Assembly: GCF_016495865.1 (NCBI RefSeq)
Contig: NZ_CP054706.1
Span: 992,001 to 1,056,000, forward strand
Source: Salicibibacter cibi
GTDB lineage: Bacteria; Bacillota; Bacilli; Bacillales; Marinococcaceae
Length of the DNA stretch: 64,000 nucleotides
Direction: 5' to 3'
Shown in pieces: positions 31,257-40,574 of the stretch. A model generated the notes under the pieces. It saw only the letters and a program-made list of their open reading frames with translations, ran no database searches and was not told where the DNA came from. Within the stretch, counting starts at the first letter, position 1. Every line of letters begins with the position of its first letter. The translations under genes and the position numbers were made by a program.

Positions 31257-32708
31257 GTGTCATTCATGGATGAAACGATAGCATCGATGCATAGCAAAAT
31301 TAAAAATAAAGAAGTAAAAGTGTCAGAGCTAACAGAAAATGCCTACGAAAGAATTCGGGATGTCGATGATTCTGTGCAGGCGTTTCTCACTTTGGATGAA
31401 GAAGGCGCGATGGCTCAAGCCAAGGCGCTTGATGAGCAAGTGGAGCAAAGTGAAAGACAGCCTTTATTCGGAATTCCTGCGGGTATTAAGGACAATATCA
31501 TGACTGAGGGATTGAAAACCACATGCGGAAGTCAGCTTCTGGATAATTTTAATCCCGTCTATGATGCAACCGTTATGAAACGTTTGCGTGAACAAAATAT
31601 CGTAACCGTCGGGAAATTAAACATGGACGAGTTTGCAATGGGCTCTTCCAACGAGAATTCCGGATATCACAGTACGAAAAATCCTTGGAATACAAGTCAC
31701 GTCCCCGGTGGTTCAAGCGGGGGTTCTGCTGCAGCGGTAGCCGCAGGAGAAGTGCCGTTTGCGTTAGGGTCAGATACCGGTGGCTCCATTCGACAGCCCG
31801 CTTCTTTTTGCGGGGTAGTTGGGTTAAAGCCTACATATGGACGAGTGTCCCGTTACGGACTTGTGGCGTTCGCTTCTTCATTGGATCAAATTGGCCCGAT
31901 TACCCGAACGGTCGAAGACAACGCCTACGTGCTTCAGGAAATTGCCGGTCATGATGAGCGCGACTCCACATCCGTGGATGTGACCGTGCCCGATTATCAC
32001 TCAGCACTTGAAGGTAACATTAACGGTTTAAGAATTGCCATTCCGAAAGAGTTTTTGGATGAAGGGGTCGATGCCGGCGTTAAAGAACGGATTCAAGCAG
32101 CGATCCGCACATTGGAGGGAATGGGGGCGACATGTGAGGAAGTATCATTGCCCAATTCAAGGTATGCAGTGGCCGCTTATTATTTGCTTGCTTCCTCGGA
32201 AGCATCCGCCAATCTCGCCCGCTTTGACGGTATCCGCTACGGCGTTCAAAAAGCCGGCGATGATTTAATGGATGTCTATAAAAAGACGAGAAGCGAAGGC
32301 TTTGGCGATGAAGTGAAACGCCGTATTATGTTGGGCACGTTCGCCCTTAGTACCGGATATTACGACGCTTATTATAAAAAAGCACAAAAAGTCCGAACGC
32401 TGATTCGTGAAGATTTTAACCAAGTGTTGCACAGTTATGATGTCATTCTTGGCCCGACAGCACCGACGACAGCTTTTAAAATCGACGAACAAAAAAATGA
32501 TCCGCTTACGATGTACCTAAATGATATCTTAACCATCCCGGTGAACTTGTCCGGAAACCCGGCCCTATCCATCCCATGCGGTTTTTCAAATGGACTTCCC
32601 GTCGGATTGCAGTTGATCGGCAAACCGTTTGAAGAGCGCATTCTGTACCGTGTCGGCCACGCTTACGAACAAGAAACAGGACATTACAAAGAAAAACCGG
32701 GACTATAA
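31257..32708 (+). CDS. gatA: Glu-tRNA(Gln)/Asp-tRNA(Asn) amidotransferase subunit A
   Basis: Amidase-signature glutaminase producing ammonia for tRNA-dependent Gln/Asn formation. The Ser-cis-Ser-Lys triad is Lys78, Ser177 and Ser153 ([20 protein letters not shown]). The protein has 483 residues. GTG start with AAGGGAGTG upstream. Confidence 0.96.
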   Translation: MSFMDETIASMHSKIKNKEVKVSELTENAYERIRDVDDSVQAFLTLDEEGAMAQAKALDEQVEQSERQPLFGIPAGIKDNIMTEGLKTTCGSQLLDNFNPVYDATVMKRLREQNIVTVGKLNMDEFAMGSSNENSGYHSTKNPWNTSHVPGGSSGGSAAAVAAGEVPFALGSDTGGSIRQPASFCGVVGLKPTYGRVSRYGLVAFASSLDQIGPITRTVEDNAYVLQEIAGHDERDSTSVDVTVPDYHSALEGNINGLRIAIPKEFLDEGVDAGVKERIQAAIRTLEGMGATCEEVSLPNSRYAVAAYYLLASSEASANLARFDGIRYGVQKAGDDLMDVYKKTRSEGFGDEVKRRIMLGTFALSTGYYDAYYKKAQKVRTLIREDFNQVLHSYDVILGPTAPTTAFKIDEQKNDPLTMYLNDILTIPVNLSGNPALSIPCGFSNGLPVGLQLIGKPFEERILYRVGHAYEQETGHYKEKPGL

Positions 32709-32720
32709 GGGGGCAAAACG

Positions 32721-34154
32721 ATGACATTCGATACGATAATCGGCTTGGAAGTGCACGCCGAATTAAAAACGGATACGAAAATATTTTGCGGATGTTCCAC
32801 ATCGTTTGGAGCGTCGCCAAATACACAAACGTGCCCGGTTTGCCTTGGGCACCCGGGGGTTTTGCCGGTGCTTAACAAACGTGCCGTTGATTTTGCCATT
32901 AAAGCGTCACTGGCGACAAATTGTTCGGTCTCGGAGCATACAAAATTTGATCGTAAAAATTATTTTTATCCAGATAACCCGAAAGCATATCAAATCTCCC
33001 AATTCGATCAACCTCTCGGTGAGCATGGGTCGATTGAGATTGAAGTGGACGGCAAGAAAAAATCGATCGGCATCACTCGCATTCATATAGAGGAAGACGC
33101 GGGAAAATTAACCCATGACGACGAAGAGGATACGTCGCTCGTTGATTTTAACCGCGCGGGAACGCCACTCATCGAAATCGTTTCCGAACCGGATATTCGC
33201 ACGCCGGAAGAAGCGTATGCTTATTTGGAAAAATTGAAGGCAATCCTTCAATATACGGAAGTGTCCGATTGTAAAATGGAAGAAGGTTCGCTCCGGTGTG
33301 ACGCGAATATTTCCTTACGTCCGAGCGGGCAAGAGGAATTCGGGACGAAGACGGAACTGAAAAATTTAAACTCATTCGCCAACGTGCAAAAAGGGCTTGC
33401 TTTTGAAGAGAAGCGTCAGGAACAAGAACTTCGCGATGGCAATGAACTTTTGCAGGAAACACGGCGTTGGAATGATGAGCGCAAAGAAACGACGCTCATG
33501 CGAGTGAAAGAAGGATCCGATGATTACCGCTATTTTCCGGAACCGGATCTCGTCAATCTTTTTATCGATGAAGAATGGCAAGGAAGAATTGCGGAAGAAA
33601 TCCCTGAACTCCCTGATGAAAGACAAAGACGCTATATATCCGAATGGGAAATCCCCGCTTATGATGCCGGCGTGCTGACGCAAGCGAAGGCAAGCGCGGA
33701 CTTTTTTGAAGAAACCGTGGCAGCGGGCGCGGATGCGAAGCAGGCCGCCAACTGGATGATGGGCGAAGTGAATGCCCATTTGAACGCCAATCATTTGGAG
33801 CTTGAAGATGTGGCCATGACGCCGTCGGGGCTCGCAGCGTTGATCCATTTGATCGAAAAGGGAACAATTTCCAGTAAAATTGCCAAAAAAGTGTTCAAGA
33901 CGTTGATTGAAGAGGGCGGAAGTCCCGAGCAAATCGTTAAAGATCAAGGGCTTGTGCAAATTTCCGATGAAAGTGAACTAAAATCCATCGTCGAAGGCAT
34001 TTTGGAAGCAAATCAACAATCCATTGACGACTATAAAAACGGCAAAGACAAAGCCTTCGGTTTCCTCGTTGGCCAAACGATGAAAGAAACAAAAGGGAAA
34101 GCCAATCCGCAAGTCGTGAATAAACTGATTAAAGAAGGCATTGACGCACGATAA
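32721..34154 (+). CDS. gatB: Glu-tRNA(Gln)/Asp-tRNA(Asn) amidotransferase subunit B
   Basis: Kinase and tRNA-binding subunit, 477 residues. It opens with [28 protein letters not shown] near residue 150 is a family signature, and the C-terminal YqeY-like tail ([16 protein letters not shown]) is complete. AAGGGGGC precedes the ATG. Last gene of gatCAB. Confidence 0.96.
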   Translation: MTFDTIIGLEVHAELKTDTKIFCGCSTSFGASPNTQTCPVCLGHPGVLPVLNKRAVDFAIKASLATNCSVSEHTKFDRKNYFYPDNPKAYQISQFDQPLGEHGSIEIEVDGKKKSIGITRIHIEEDAGKLTHDDEEDTSLVDFNRAGTPLIEIVSEPDIRTPEEAYAYLEKLKAILQYTEVSDCKMEEGSLRCDANISLRPSGQEEFGTKTELKNLNSFANVQKGLAFEEKRQEQELRDGNELLQETRRWNDERKETTLMRVKEGSDDYRYFPEPDLVNLFIDEEWQGRIAEEIPELPDERQRRYISEWEIPAYDAGVLTQAKASADFFEETVAAGADAKQAANWMMGEVNAHLNANHLELEDVAMTPSGLAALIHLIEKGTISSKIAKKVFKTLIEEGGSPEQIVKDQGLVQISDESELKSIVEGILEANQQSIDDYKNGKDKAFGFLVGQTMKETKGKANPQVVNKLIKEGIDAR

Positions 34155-34199
34155 AGCAAGGCCAACCTATCCTTTATCCGGGACGGGTTGGCTTTGCTT
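34154..34199 (+). terminator. gatCAB terminator
   Basis: AAGCAAGGCCAACC pairs with GGTTGGCTTTGCTT (14 positions, one mismatch) directly after the gatB stop. Confidence 0.8.
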
Positions 34200-34387
34200 A
34201 TAGGACTCGTGCTTTTTGCAGGAACAAATGAGCGATGACAAATCCAACGCAACGCTTAACATGTTTTGCATAGATATCTGGCTGTTTATGCGATCAACCA
34301 GGTGCTATTGATTTGCCGGTTTTTATGAGAACTCCATGATATGATGCGAGAGTCGGGATGTGGAAACAGACTAAACAAACTAAAAAA

Positions 34388-34409
34388 CACGAGGGAATGT
34401 CCCCTCGTG
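34388..34409 (-). terminator. Terminator of the 32-residue membrane protein gene
   Basis: CACGAGGG pairs with CCCTCGTG and is followed on the minus strand by TTTTTT. It lies 3 bp after the small ORF. The 190 bp before it, from 34200, hold nothing I recognise. Confidence 0.75.
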
Positions 34410-34411
34410 CC

Positions 34412-34510
34412 TTAAGCTTTTTTCTTTGCCGTTACCATCGAAAATGCGGACCAGGCGAATATGCCAATTGCAATAATCACCGTCAATGGTTCCATCCAAT
34501 GAATGTCCAT
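34412..34510 (-). CDS. Small single-span membrane protein (32 residues)
   Basis: A short ORF with strong expression signals: GGAGGG 9 nt before the ATG and an intrinsic terminator 3 bp after the TAA. The peptide has an outside-like start (MDIHWMEP), one hydrophobic span (LTVIIAIGIFAWSAFSMV) and a positive end (TAKKKA), predicting N-out/C-in insertion. I do not recognise the family. Such peptides often partner a carrier or sensor, but no partner is adjacent. Confidence 0.65.
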   Translation of the reverse strand: MDIHWMEPLTVIIAIGIFAWSAFSMVTAKKKA

Positions 34511-34550
34511 CTGTTTTGTCCCTCCTGCCAGCGTTCACCTTAACAAAATC

Positions 34551-34643
34551 TTAGAAAACTTGGCTTTTCACCAAGCGTTTATGGCGAAAGCCTTAGTTGC
34601 ACTTATGTAGGCAAGAAAGTTGATTTATACTTTCTTACCTACT
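34551..34643 (-). repeat. Hairpin-rich interspersed repeat, copy C
   Basis: Full copy with TTAG/CTAA ends and the AAGAAAGT/ACTTTCTT stem, one base changed in the stem (GGCAAG). It lies upstream of the 32-residue ORF. Confidence 0.8.
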
Positions 34644-34708
34644 AAATAAAGGATAAGCTGTTTTTTTGTTTGCGTCAAGAGATGCAAAGATTTTACGCTG
34701 TATCGTTT

Positions 34709-34778
34709 ATCAGCCGAAACCGCCTCGATATCAGCCAAAAAAATCAATATATCAGCCAAAACAAACGCTTTATCAGCC
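34709..34778. repeat. Four tandem 21-bp repeats with ATCAGCC core
   Basis: ATCAGCC recurs at 34709, 34730, 34751 and 34772, exactly 21 bp apart, each followed by AAA or GAAA. The flanking bases differ. On the minus strand an open frame would give a seven-residue LAD repeat. No ribosome site supports that frame. Confidence 0.7.
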
Positions 34779-34839
34779 AAAGTGGGATTAATGCAAGGGT
34801 GGAACCTTTCGAATGATTGGTTCATCACATTTTGCTTGT

Positions 34840-34869
34840 TTGTACATATGTATGGTTTCTTTTTATAAT
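34840..34869 (+). promoter_or_regulatory. Promoter of the 65-residue membrane protein gene
   Basis: TTGTAC, 18-bp spacer, TATAAT. It lies downstream of the ATG at 34813 that would open the longer frame, so translation must begin later. Confidence 0.6.
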
Positions 34870-34908
34870 GAGGATACAAGTCCTAATGGATATGAAAGGT
34901 TGTTCATT

Positions 34909-35106
34909 TTGGATATTACACTAACAATTATTGTTACGATTATTGTACTCTTGTTCTTTTTTCTATTACTGGCGGCGCTTAACATTGCCGCCCATGCTTA
35001 TATTATCAAAGCAGGGGCATCGTATCGAAAAATATTGGGGCACACATTCCTTATGATGGCGATTGTTCTTGTGCTTGGGCTTATTTTTTGGAGTTTTATA
35101 TGGTGA
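34909..35106 (+). CDS. Small two-span membrane protein (65 residues)
   Basis: The protein starts with a hydrophobic span (TLTIIVTIIVLLFFFLLLAA), has a short charged loop (KAGASYRKILGH) and a second span to the end (MMAIVLVLGLIFWSFIW). TTG at 34909 is preferred: AAAGG lies 9 nt upstream and the promoter at 34840-34869 excludes earlier starts. Family not recognised. It is convergent with the GntR-type gene. Confidence 0.6.
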   Translation: MDITLTIIVTIIVLLFFFLLLAALNIAAHAYIIKAGASYRKILGHTFLMMAIVLVLGLIFWSFIW

Positions 35107-35125
35107 AAGAATTCGTATGCTTGGA

Positions 35126-35845
35126 TTAAAGTGCTTCCAGTATTTCATTTCGGGCTCTTTTTCGATGTGACTGCATAAGCATTCGTGCTGCATTTTTATC
35201 CTGTGCTCGCATACAAGAAAGAATAGCTTTATGTTCTATAATTGATCGGAATGGTAGCGGCCTGTTTTCAATGGTAAATAAACGAGCCCGAAAGATTTGG
35301 TCTGCGTGGGTTTCAATGACACTTGAGAGCCTGAGGTTGCCGGCTGAAGTAATGATATCAGTATGAAACTTATCATCTAATCTGGCCCATTCGGATAAGT
35401 TTTTCTCATGTAAAGTTTCTTCTTGGCTTGCAACCAAATCTTCCAGTTTTTCTAATTCTTTATCACTAATTTTTGTGGTTACTATTTCAGCCGCTAAACC
35501 ATCTAGAGCTTCAACGATTTCATAGATCTCTTGCAAATCTTCTTTCGCAATGGTCTTAATGATAAAACCTCGCCTTGGGATTACTTCAATCAATCCCTCT
35601 GTTTGCAGACGGACTAACGCTTCTCTGACAGGAGTTCTACTCATTTGCAAACCTTCTGCCATCTCTCGTTCCAAAATCATTTTTCCGGGTGGAAGATACA
35701 GATTTCTAATCGCCAATCGTATTATTTGATAAGCTTGTTGCGGTAAACGTGTTTCGGATACATCATTTTCCAAACCCTTTGTAGCATTTTTAACGTCATC
35801 CGCATGCATAAATGTAAGCTCTTCTGAGTTAGGCTTTTTTTTCAT
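35126..35845 (-). CDS. GntR/FadR-type (FCD) transcriptional regulator
   Basis: About 239 residues. The winged HTH is near residues 38-105, with MAEGLQMSRTPVREALVRL as recognition region. An FCD ligand domain follows, with metal-type residues in DDKFHTDI and the late EHKAIL. ATG 35845 has GGTGA upstream; a GTG three codons earlier is possible. It lies 64 bp after the dehydrogenase gene in the same direction, so probably one operon, and likely binds the GTATAC sites at 37064 and 37127. Confidence 0.85.
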   Translation of the reverse strand: MKKKPNSEELTFMHADDVKNATKGLENDVSETRLPQQAYQIIRLAIRNLYLPPGKMILEREMAEGLQMSRTPVREALVRLQTEGLIEVIPRRGFIIKTIAKEDLQEIYEIVEALDGLAAEIVTTKISDKELEKLEDLVASQEETLHEKNLSEWARLDDKFHTDIITSAGNLRLSSVIETHADQIFRARLFTIENRPLPFRSIIEHKAILSCMRAQDKNAARMLMQSHRKRARNEILEAL

Positions 35846-35909
35846 AACGTTCACCGACCCTGAAATGAATGGAGAGAAGGAGAACTCCTTCTCATCCTTT
35901 AGTTTATAC

Positions 35910-37016
35910 TTAGTTAGCTTTAATCTTATCATGCATTTTGCTGAGATGGCTAATAATACCATCGGTAACTTCTTTTGTGGAATTTGTACCACCGATATCT
36001 GCCGTTAATAACCCTTCTTTGGTGGTTTCTCTAATTGCTTTATTTATAAGATCAGCTTCTTTTTGAAGACCTAGGTTCTCGAGCATCAACGCCGCACTTC
36101 CAATCGCTCCGATGGGATTGGCAATGCCCTGACCGGCAATGTCGGGTGCTGAGCCATGAACGGATTCAAACATGCTAGGATACCTGCGATCAGGATTCAA
36201 ATTAGCGCTCGCCGCTATTCCGAGACTGCCGGCTAAAGCACTACCCAAATCAGATAAAATATCTGCTAATAAGTTAGAAGCAACAACGACTTCTAAATCC
36301 TCTGGATGTAGAACAAATTGCGCTGCCATTGCATCAACGAGCCACTGATCCGTTTCAACATCTGGATAATCTTTGCTCACACGTTCGAACACTTCATCCC
36401 ATAACACCATCCCATATTGTTGTGCGTTACTTTTGGTGACGCTAGTAACCTTTTTTCTTTTCCGCGTTCTTGCGAGTTCGAACGCGTGACGAATAATTCG
36501 TTCGCACCCTTCTTCGGTAAAGATAGACGATTGTACAGCCACTTCTTTTCCGGGTCCTCTCCCTGTGAAATTACGGCCGCCAATTCCCGAATACTCTCCC
36601 TCGGTATTTTCACGGATTAAAACCCAGTTTAATTGGTCTCTGTCTGGGTGATTTAATGGACTTTCCACACCAGGTAAGAAGTCAACTGGGCGAATGTTGG
36701 CCCATTGATCTAACCCTTGGCAAATTGCGATACGTAATCCCCAAAGACTTATATGGTCCGGTACATTAGGGAAGCCCACGGCGCCGAAGTAAATGGCATC
36801 ATGATTCTTAATCTGCTCCAGTCCATCTTCAGCCATCATTTTTCCATTTTCCAGATAGTATTCACATCCCCACGGAAAATAATCGGTTTCAAATGAGAAT
36901 TTTCCATTTGATTTTTTTTCTAAATAATCGAGTACTCGTAATCCTTCGTCAATGACTTCTTTTCCTATTCCGTCCCCTGGTATGGCGGCTAAACGAAAAT
37001 GCTGTTTGGCGTTCAT
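35910..37016 (-). CDS. Tartrate/D-malate dehydrogenase (YcsA/TtuC type)
   Basis: Isocitrate/isopropylmalate dehydrogenase family, 368 residues. IPGDGIGKEV opens the fold, LIRENTEGEYSG near residue 138 is the substrate loop, and FESVHGSAPDIAGQGIANP near residue 272 binds NAD. This form is typical of tartrate dehydrogenase/decarboxylase and D-malate dehydrogenase; the two cannot be separated by eye. ATG 37016 follows AGGAGGT by 6 nt. A divergent DASS carrier and a glycerate kinase further right fit tartrate to D-glycerate to phosphoglycerate. Confidence 0.87.
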   Translation of the reverse strand: MNAKQHFRLAAIPGDGIGKEVIDEGLRVLDYLEKKSNGKFSFETDYFPWGCEYYLENGKMMAEDGLEQIKNHDAIYFGAVGFPNVPDHISLWGLRIAICQGLDQWANIRPVDFLPGVESPLNHPDRDQLNWVLIRENTEGEYSGIGGRNFTGRGPGKEVAVQSSIFTEEGCERIIRHAFELARTRKRKKVTSVTKSNAQQYGMVLWDEVFERVSKDYPDVETDQWLVDAMAAQFVLHPEDLEVVVASNLLADILSDLGSALAGSLGIAASANLNPDRRYPSMFESVHGSAPDIAGQGIANPIGAIGSAALMLENLGLQKEADLINKAIRETTKEGLLTADIGGTNSTKEVTDGIISHLSKMHDKIKAN

Positions 37017-37051
37017 CAATATACCTCCTATTTTAATTGTGATCTTCACCC

Positions 37052-37080
37052 ATTATCAATTACGTATACATTATTGTCAA
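37052..37080 (-). promoter_or_regulatory. Promoter of the dehydrogenase-regulator operon with internal GTATAC operator
   Basis: Minus-strand TTGACA (37075-37080), 17 bp, GATAAT (37052-37057). The palindrome GTATAC (37064-37069) lies in the spacer. Confidence 0.75.
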
Positions 37081-37115
37081 TGTAAAGGCTTAAAATATAA
37101 ATTAAAGGCATATAT

Positions 37116-37144
37116 TTGACTTTTATGTATACATTGATTAATCT
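37116..37144 (+). promoter_or_regulatory. Divergent promoter toward the DASS carrier with GTATAC operator
   Basis: TTGACT, 17 bp, TAATCT on the plus strand. TGTATACA (37126-37133) lies in the spacer, 63 bp (six helical turns) from the first site. Confidence 0.55.
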
Positions 37145-37212
37145 ATTATTAGTAGATTTTGAAAGCCTTATCATCATTAAGAAAGAAGGTATGAAAATGA
37201 CGTCACTAACTT

Positions 37213-37499
37213 AGGGACTGCTTAATAATGGAAAAAGACTGGCACATAAGCATTTTCCGTTGGTGTTGTCAAAGTTGGATGCAAGGAATTCCATCCTATA
37301 AGCAAAAAACCCTTGCCCTTCTGGCAACGTACGGAGGGATGGTGCTGCAATGGCGAGACTCCAGCGGAAAAACGGACGCGTCAAGCCCCCGCAGCGCCGG
37401 TTTTGCGCGAGGAGGCTTGACCGTTCGTCCGCGGAAAGCGAAGCCATGGAAGCGGCATCCCGGCTTCAGCTGATAGCTGCACGTTGTTCAGCAATCCCT
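37213..37499. mobile_element. MITE family 1, copy 4 (full, 287 bp)
   Basis: Ends AGGGACTGCTTAA and TTCAGCAATCCCT, flanked by the exact duplication AACTT (37208-37212 and 37500-37504). It has the same length and content as copy 2. It lies between the divergent promoter and the DASS carrier gene. Confidence 0.93.
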
Positions 37500-37700
37500 A
37501 ACTTAGTGCTATTTGAAATTATTAAAAGCTATAGATATTGGGTTTCTATACCTGATATATGTAGAAATTTGTTTTGTATTTATATAATATAATTTCATTT
37601 TGAAACCGCTATCAATTAAATCATATAGCACTTAACACCCCAACTATGTATGGGAAGTTGGACGTGTGGTCTGTGACTATTTAAGGAGGAATGAAGCTGC

Positions 37701-38972
37701 ATGAGTTCTGCAGTTATAACCTTGATTTTCTTAGTATTTGCTATAACTATGTTTGCTTGGGAAAAAATACCCCTTCCAATTACAGCAATGATTGTTGCTA
37801 TTGGGCTTGTGCTAACAGGTATTCTAGACCCTCCAGAGGCTTTTGCTGGTTTCGTAGACGACAATGTCCTTCTTTTTATGGCGATGTTTATCATTGGTGC
37901 AGCTGTTTTTGAAACGGGCATGGCTAAGAAAATTGGGGGATTGGTTACCAGATTTGCCAAAACCGAGAGACAGTTAATCATTTCTATTATGGTTATTACT
38001 GCTTTAATGTCCGGCCTTCTCTCTAATACCGGGACTGCAGCTGTTTTAATACCAGTTATTATTGGTATAGCTGCGAGATCAGGGTTCGCACGACCAAGGC
38101 TGCTTTTACCTTTAGTTTTTGCGGCTGCAATGGGAGGTAGTCTTTCTCTGATTGGAGCACCTGGGAATATGATCGCTCAATCAGAACTTCAAGAACACGG
38201 TATGTCATTCGGTTTTTTTGAATATGCATATGTGGGATTGCCTATTCTAATTATCGGTATTATTTATTTTAGTTTGTTTGGATATAAGCTTCTTCCAAAA
38301 GGAGAGGGTTCCCTTCCGGATACTGACTCGGTTTTTAACGATAATACTGATGATTCAAATGTGCCAAAATGGAAACAAATTATGTCAGTGGTAGTTCTTG
38401 TACTAACTGTTCTAGCAATGGTCTTTGAAGATCAGATTGGAGTAGATTTACATATTTCTGCATGGACAGGAGCGTTGATTTTAGTCGCTATTGGGGTGAT
38501 TTCAGGAAATAGTGCAATGAAATCAATTGATATGAATACGATTTTTTTATTTGTGGGTTCACTTGCATTAGCGAGAGGAATCGAAGAATCTGGCGCGGGA
38601 TTGTTAATAGCAGAAACGGTGATCGGGGCTTTTGGCAGTGACCCTTCACCACACCTTTTACTGTTTGTGATATTAATCATCGCTGCAGTAATGACAAATT
38701 TTATATCCAATACTGCAACAACTGCACTATTGGTGCCAATAACTTTTTCCATTGCTAATAGTCTTGGAGCTGATCCAAGAGCTGTTTTAATGGCAACAGT
38801 CATTGGGGGTTCTTTGGCTTACGCAACACCAATAGGAATGCCGGCAAATACAATGGTGTATTATTTAGGTGGATTCAAGTTTAATGATTACGTAAAAGCT
38901 GGAGTTCCGTTAATTATAGTTGCTATAGTAGTAAGCATGATTTTGTTACCAATTTTCTTTCCTTTCTACTAG
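37701..38972 (+). CDS. DASS/SLC13-type dicarboxylate carrier
   Basis: A 423-residue carrier of about eleven to twelve spans. The paired SNT motifs, LLSNTGTAA near residue 110 and FISNTATTA near residue 333, are the carboxylate- and Na+-binding hairpin loops of the DASS family. AAGGAGGAATG lies before the ATG. It is divergent from the tartrate/D-malate dehydrogenase operon and is its probable uptake system. Base composition is visibly more AT-rich than the core genes. The 200 bp between MITE copy 4 and the gene contain an inverted repeat AGTGCTAT/ATAGCACT and a TATAAT. Confidence 0.85.
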   Translation: MSSAVITLIFLVFAITMFAWEKIPLPITAMIVAIGLVLTGILDPPEAFAGFVDDNVLLFMAMFIIGAAVFETGMAKKIGGLVTRFAKTERQLIISIMVITALMSGLLSNTGTAAVLIPVIIGIAARSGFARPRLLLPLVFAAAMGGSLSLIGAPGNMIAQSELQEHGMSFGFFEYAYVGLPILIIGIIYFSLFGYKLLPKGEGSLPDTDSVFNDNTDDSNVPKWKQIMSVVVLVLTVLAMVFEDQIGVDLHISAWTGALILVAIGVISGNSAMKSIDMNTIFLFVGSLALARGIEESGAGLLIAETVIGAFGSDPSPHLLLFVILIIAAVMTNFISNTATTALLVPITFSIANSLGADPRAVLMATVIGGSLAYATPIGMPANTMVYYLGGFKFNDYVKAGVPLIIVAIVVSMILLPIFFPFY

Positions 38973-39362
38973 GAATTAACACCAAAATTTATAGTTTTGT
39001 ATTGCTACACGAACCTTCATTACATTTGACAAGATAGCGTTAGTTTAATGCTGAAATAGTGTAGCCTTGTTTATACAATTTTGGTAGGTGCTCGGTGCGA
39101 TGTGCAAAAAGGGTTGTCTCTCGCTCGGGTTAAGAAAGGAAGTGTCTTGTATTCGGAAGTCGTGGCACAAATAATTAAACTTTCTTAGCATAAAGCATAA
39201 ACTCAGTTTATGTGGCTGTGTTATTCTGACATTTGGTATTATAATAGTAGTCAAAGAAAAATCAGTGGTCTTTATTTTTGGGTTCCTCGTCCGTTAATGT
39301 TTTACGATAGACGATTATATTTAGATATCATTCTATATAAAAACGAATAAGGAGAAATTCCA
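38973..39362. promoter_or_regulatory. Intergenic region with the glycerate kinase promoter
   Basis: 390 bp without a gene. The perfect hairpin CATAAACtcaGTTTATG (39196-39212) is followed by TATAAT (39240-39245) with a weak -35 TGTGTT 17 bp upstream. The palindrome could be an operator. Nothing else recognised. Confidence 0.45.
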
Positions 39363-40496
39363 ATGCCAAACATCATCATCGCACCGGATTCTTTCAAAGA
39401 AAGTATGAGCGCGAGACAGGCAGCAGAAGCGATTCAATCAGGCTTCCAACAATCAGGCGTCCACCATGACTATCATTTGATTCCAATGGGCGATGGCGGA
39501 GAAGGGACGATGGAGGCACTCACCGCCAATCTCGATGGGACATACCACAAGCTACAAGTGGAAGGGCCGAATATCCATCCAGTCGAAGCAACATACGCGG
39601 TATCGAAAGATGGAAAAACGGCCATTATGGAAATGGCCCAGGCGTCGGGACTTGATCGTGTCGCGGCACAGCATCGCGATGTCGGGACGGCGTCAACGTA
39701 TGGAACGGGCGAAGTGATACGTGCCGCCCTTGATCAAGGTGTACAAAAAATCATCCTCGGAATCGGCGGGAGCGCAACGAATGATGGCGGGGCAGGAATG
39801 ATCGAGGCCCTTGGTGCGAAACTCTTGGATGATCAAGGGAGACCGATTGCGCGAGGCGGCGTGGGGCTTGAACATTTGGCAACCATTGATGTTTCGGAAT
39901 TAGATCCCCGCTTGCAAAAAACGGAAATCGTCGTCGCGTGCGATGTAACCAATCCTTTGTTGGGCGAAAAGGGCGCCAGTGCTATTTTCGGTCCGCAAAA
40001 AGGGGCGGACACGGCAATGGTGCAGCGGCTTGATCATGCGCTCGCCCATTTTCACGCGCGAACAGTAGAAGCAACCGGAAATGAACAACAAAAGACACCG
40101 GGCGCCGGGGCGGCAGGTGGCTTGGGGTATGCGCTACTTGCTTATCTGAATGCCGAACTCAAACCCGGCATCGATCTCGTGTTGGAAGAGAGCAATTTCC
40201 GTGCCTACGCTCGAAAAGCCGATGTGATTATTACCGGCGAAGGAAAAATTGACGGTCAATCGGTGTACGGAAAAACACCGGTCGGTGTTGCGAAAGCAGG
40301 AAAAGAAACCGGTACATTTGTGATCGCGATTTGTGGGCAGCTCGGAGAAGGTTATGAGGAAGTGTATGACCATGGCATTGACGCAGTCTTTAGCCTCGTA
40401 CCTGGAGCAATAAGCGTGCAGGATGCGATGGAGCACGGCGGAACGTATTTACGGAAAGTGGCGCGGAACATTGCTAACGTTTATAATGAGAAGTGA
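39363..40496 (+). CDS. Glycerate kinase (GarK/GlxK family)
   Basis: Phosphorylates D-glycerate to phosphoglycerate, 377 residues. IIIAPDSFKESMSA at the start, GDGGEGTMEAL near residue 42, LGIGGSATNDGGAGM near residue 131 and ITGEGKIDGQS near residue 290 are family signatures. AAGGAGAAA precedes the ATG. Its place beside a tartrate dehydrogenase module suggests it consumes D-glycerate from tartrate decarboxylation. It has its own promoter. Confidence 0.92.
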   Translation: MPNIIIAPDSFKESMSARQAAEAIQSGFQQSGVHHDYHLIPMGDGGEGTMEALTANLDGTYHKLQVEGPNIHPVEATYAVSKDGKTAIMEMAQASGLDRVAAQHRDVGTASTYGTGEVIRAALDQGVQKIILGIGGSATNDGGAGMIEALGAKLLDDQGRPIARGGVGLEHLATIDVSELDPRLQKTEIVVACDVTNPLLGEKGASAIFGPQKGADTAMVQRLDHALAHFHARTVEATGNEQQKTPGAGAAGGLGYALLAYLNAELKPGIDLVLEESNFRAYARKADVIITGEGKIDGQSVYGKTPVGVAKAGKETGTFVIAICGQLGEGYEEVYDHGIDAVFSLVPGAISVQDAMEHGGTYLRKVARNIANVYNEK

Positions 40497-40574
40497 GCTT
40501 CGTTGCTTCTTTATTTATTTGTAGCTGTTCTGTACGATACATAGTTACGATCAATCACGTTAGAGGGAATACAC

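Noticed and set aside
34700..34780. CRISPR array
   Set aside because: Repeat core is only 7-9 bp with 12-14 bp variable flanks, four units and no cas genes.
34625..34879. 84-codon minus-strand frame with LAD heptads
   Set aside because: No start signal; it reads through a hairpin repeat and a 21-bp array and lies opposite a promoter.
34813..34908. ATG 34813 as start of the 65-residue membrane protein
   Set aside because: It lies upstream of the only promoter; TTG 34909 with AAAGG fits.
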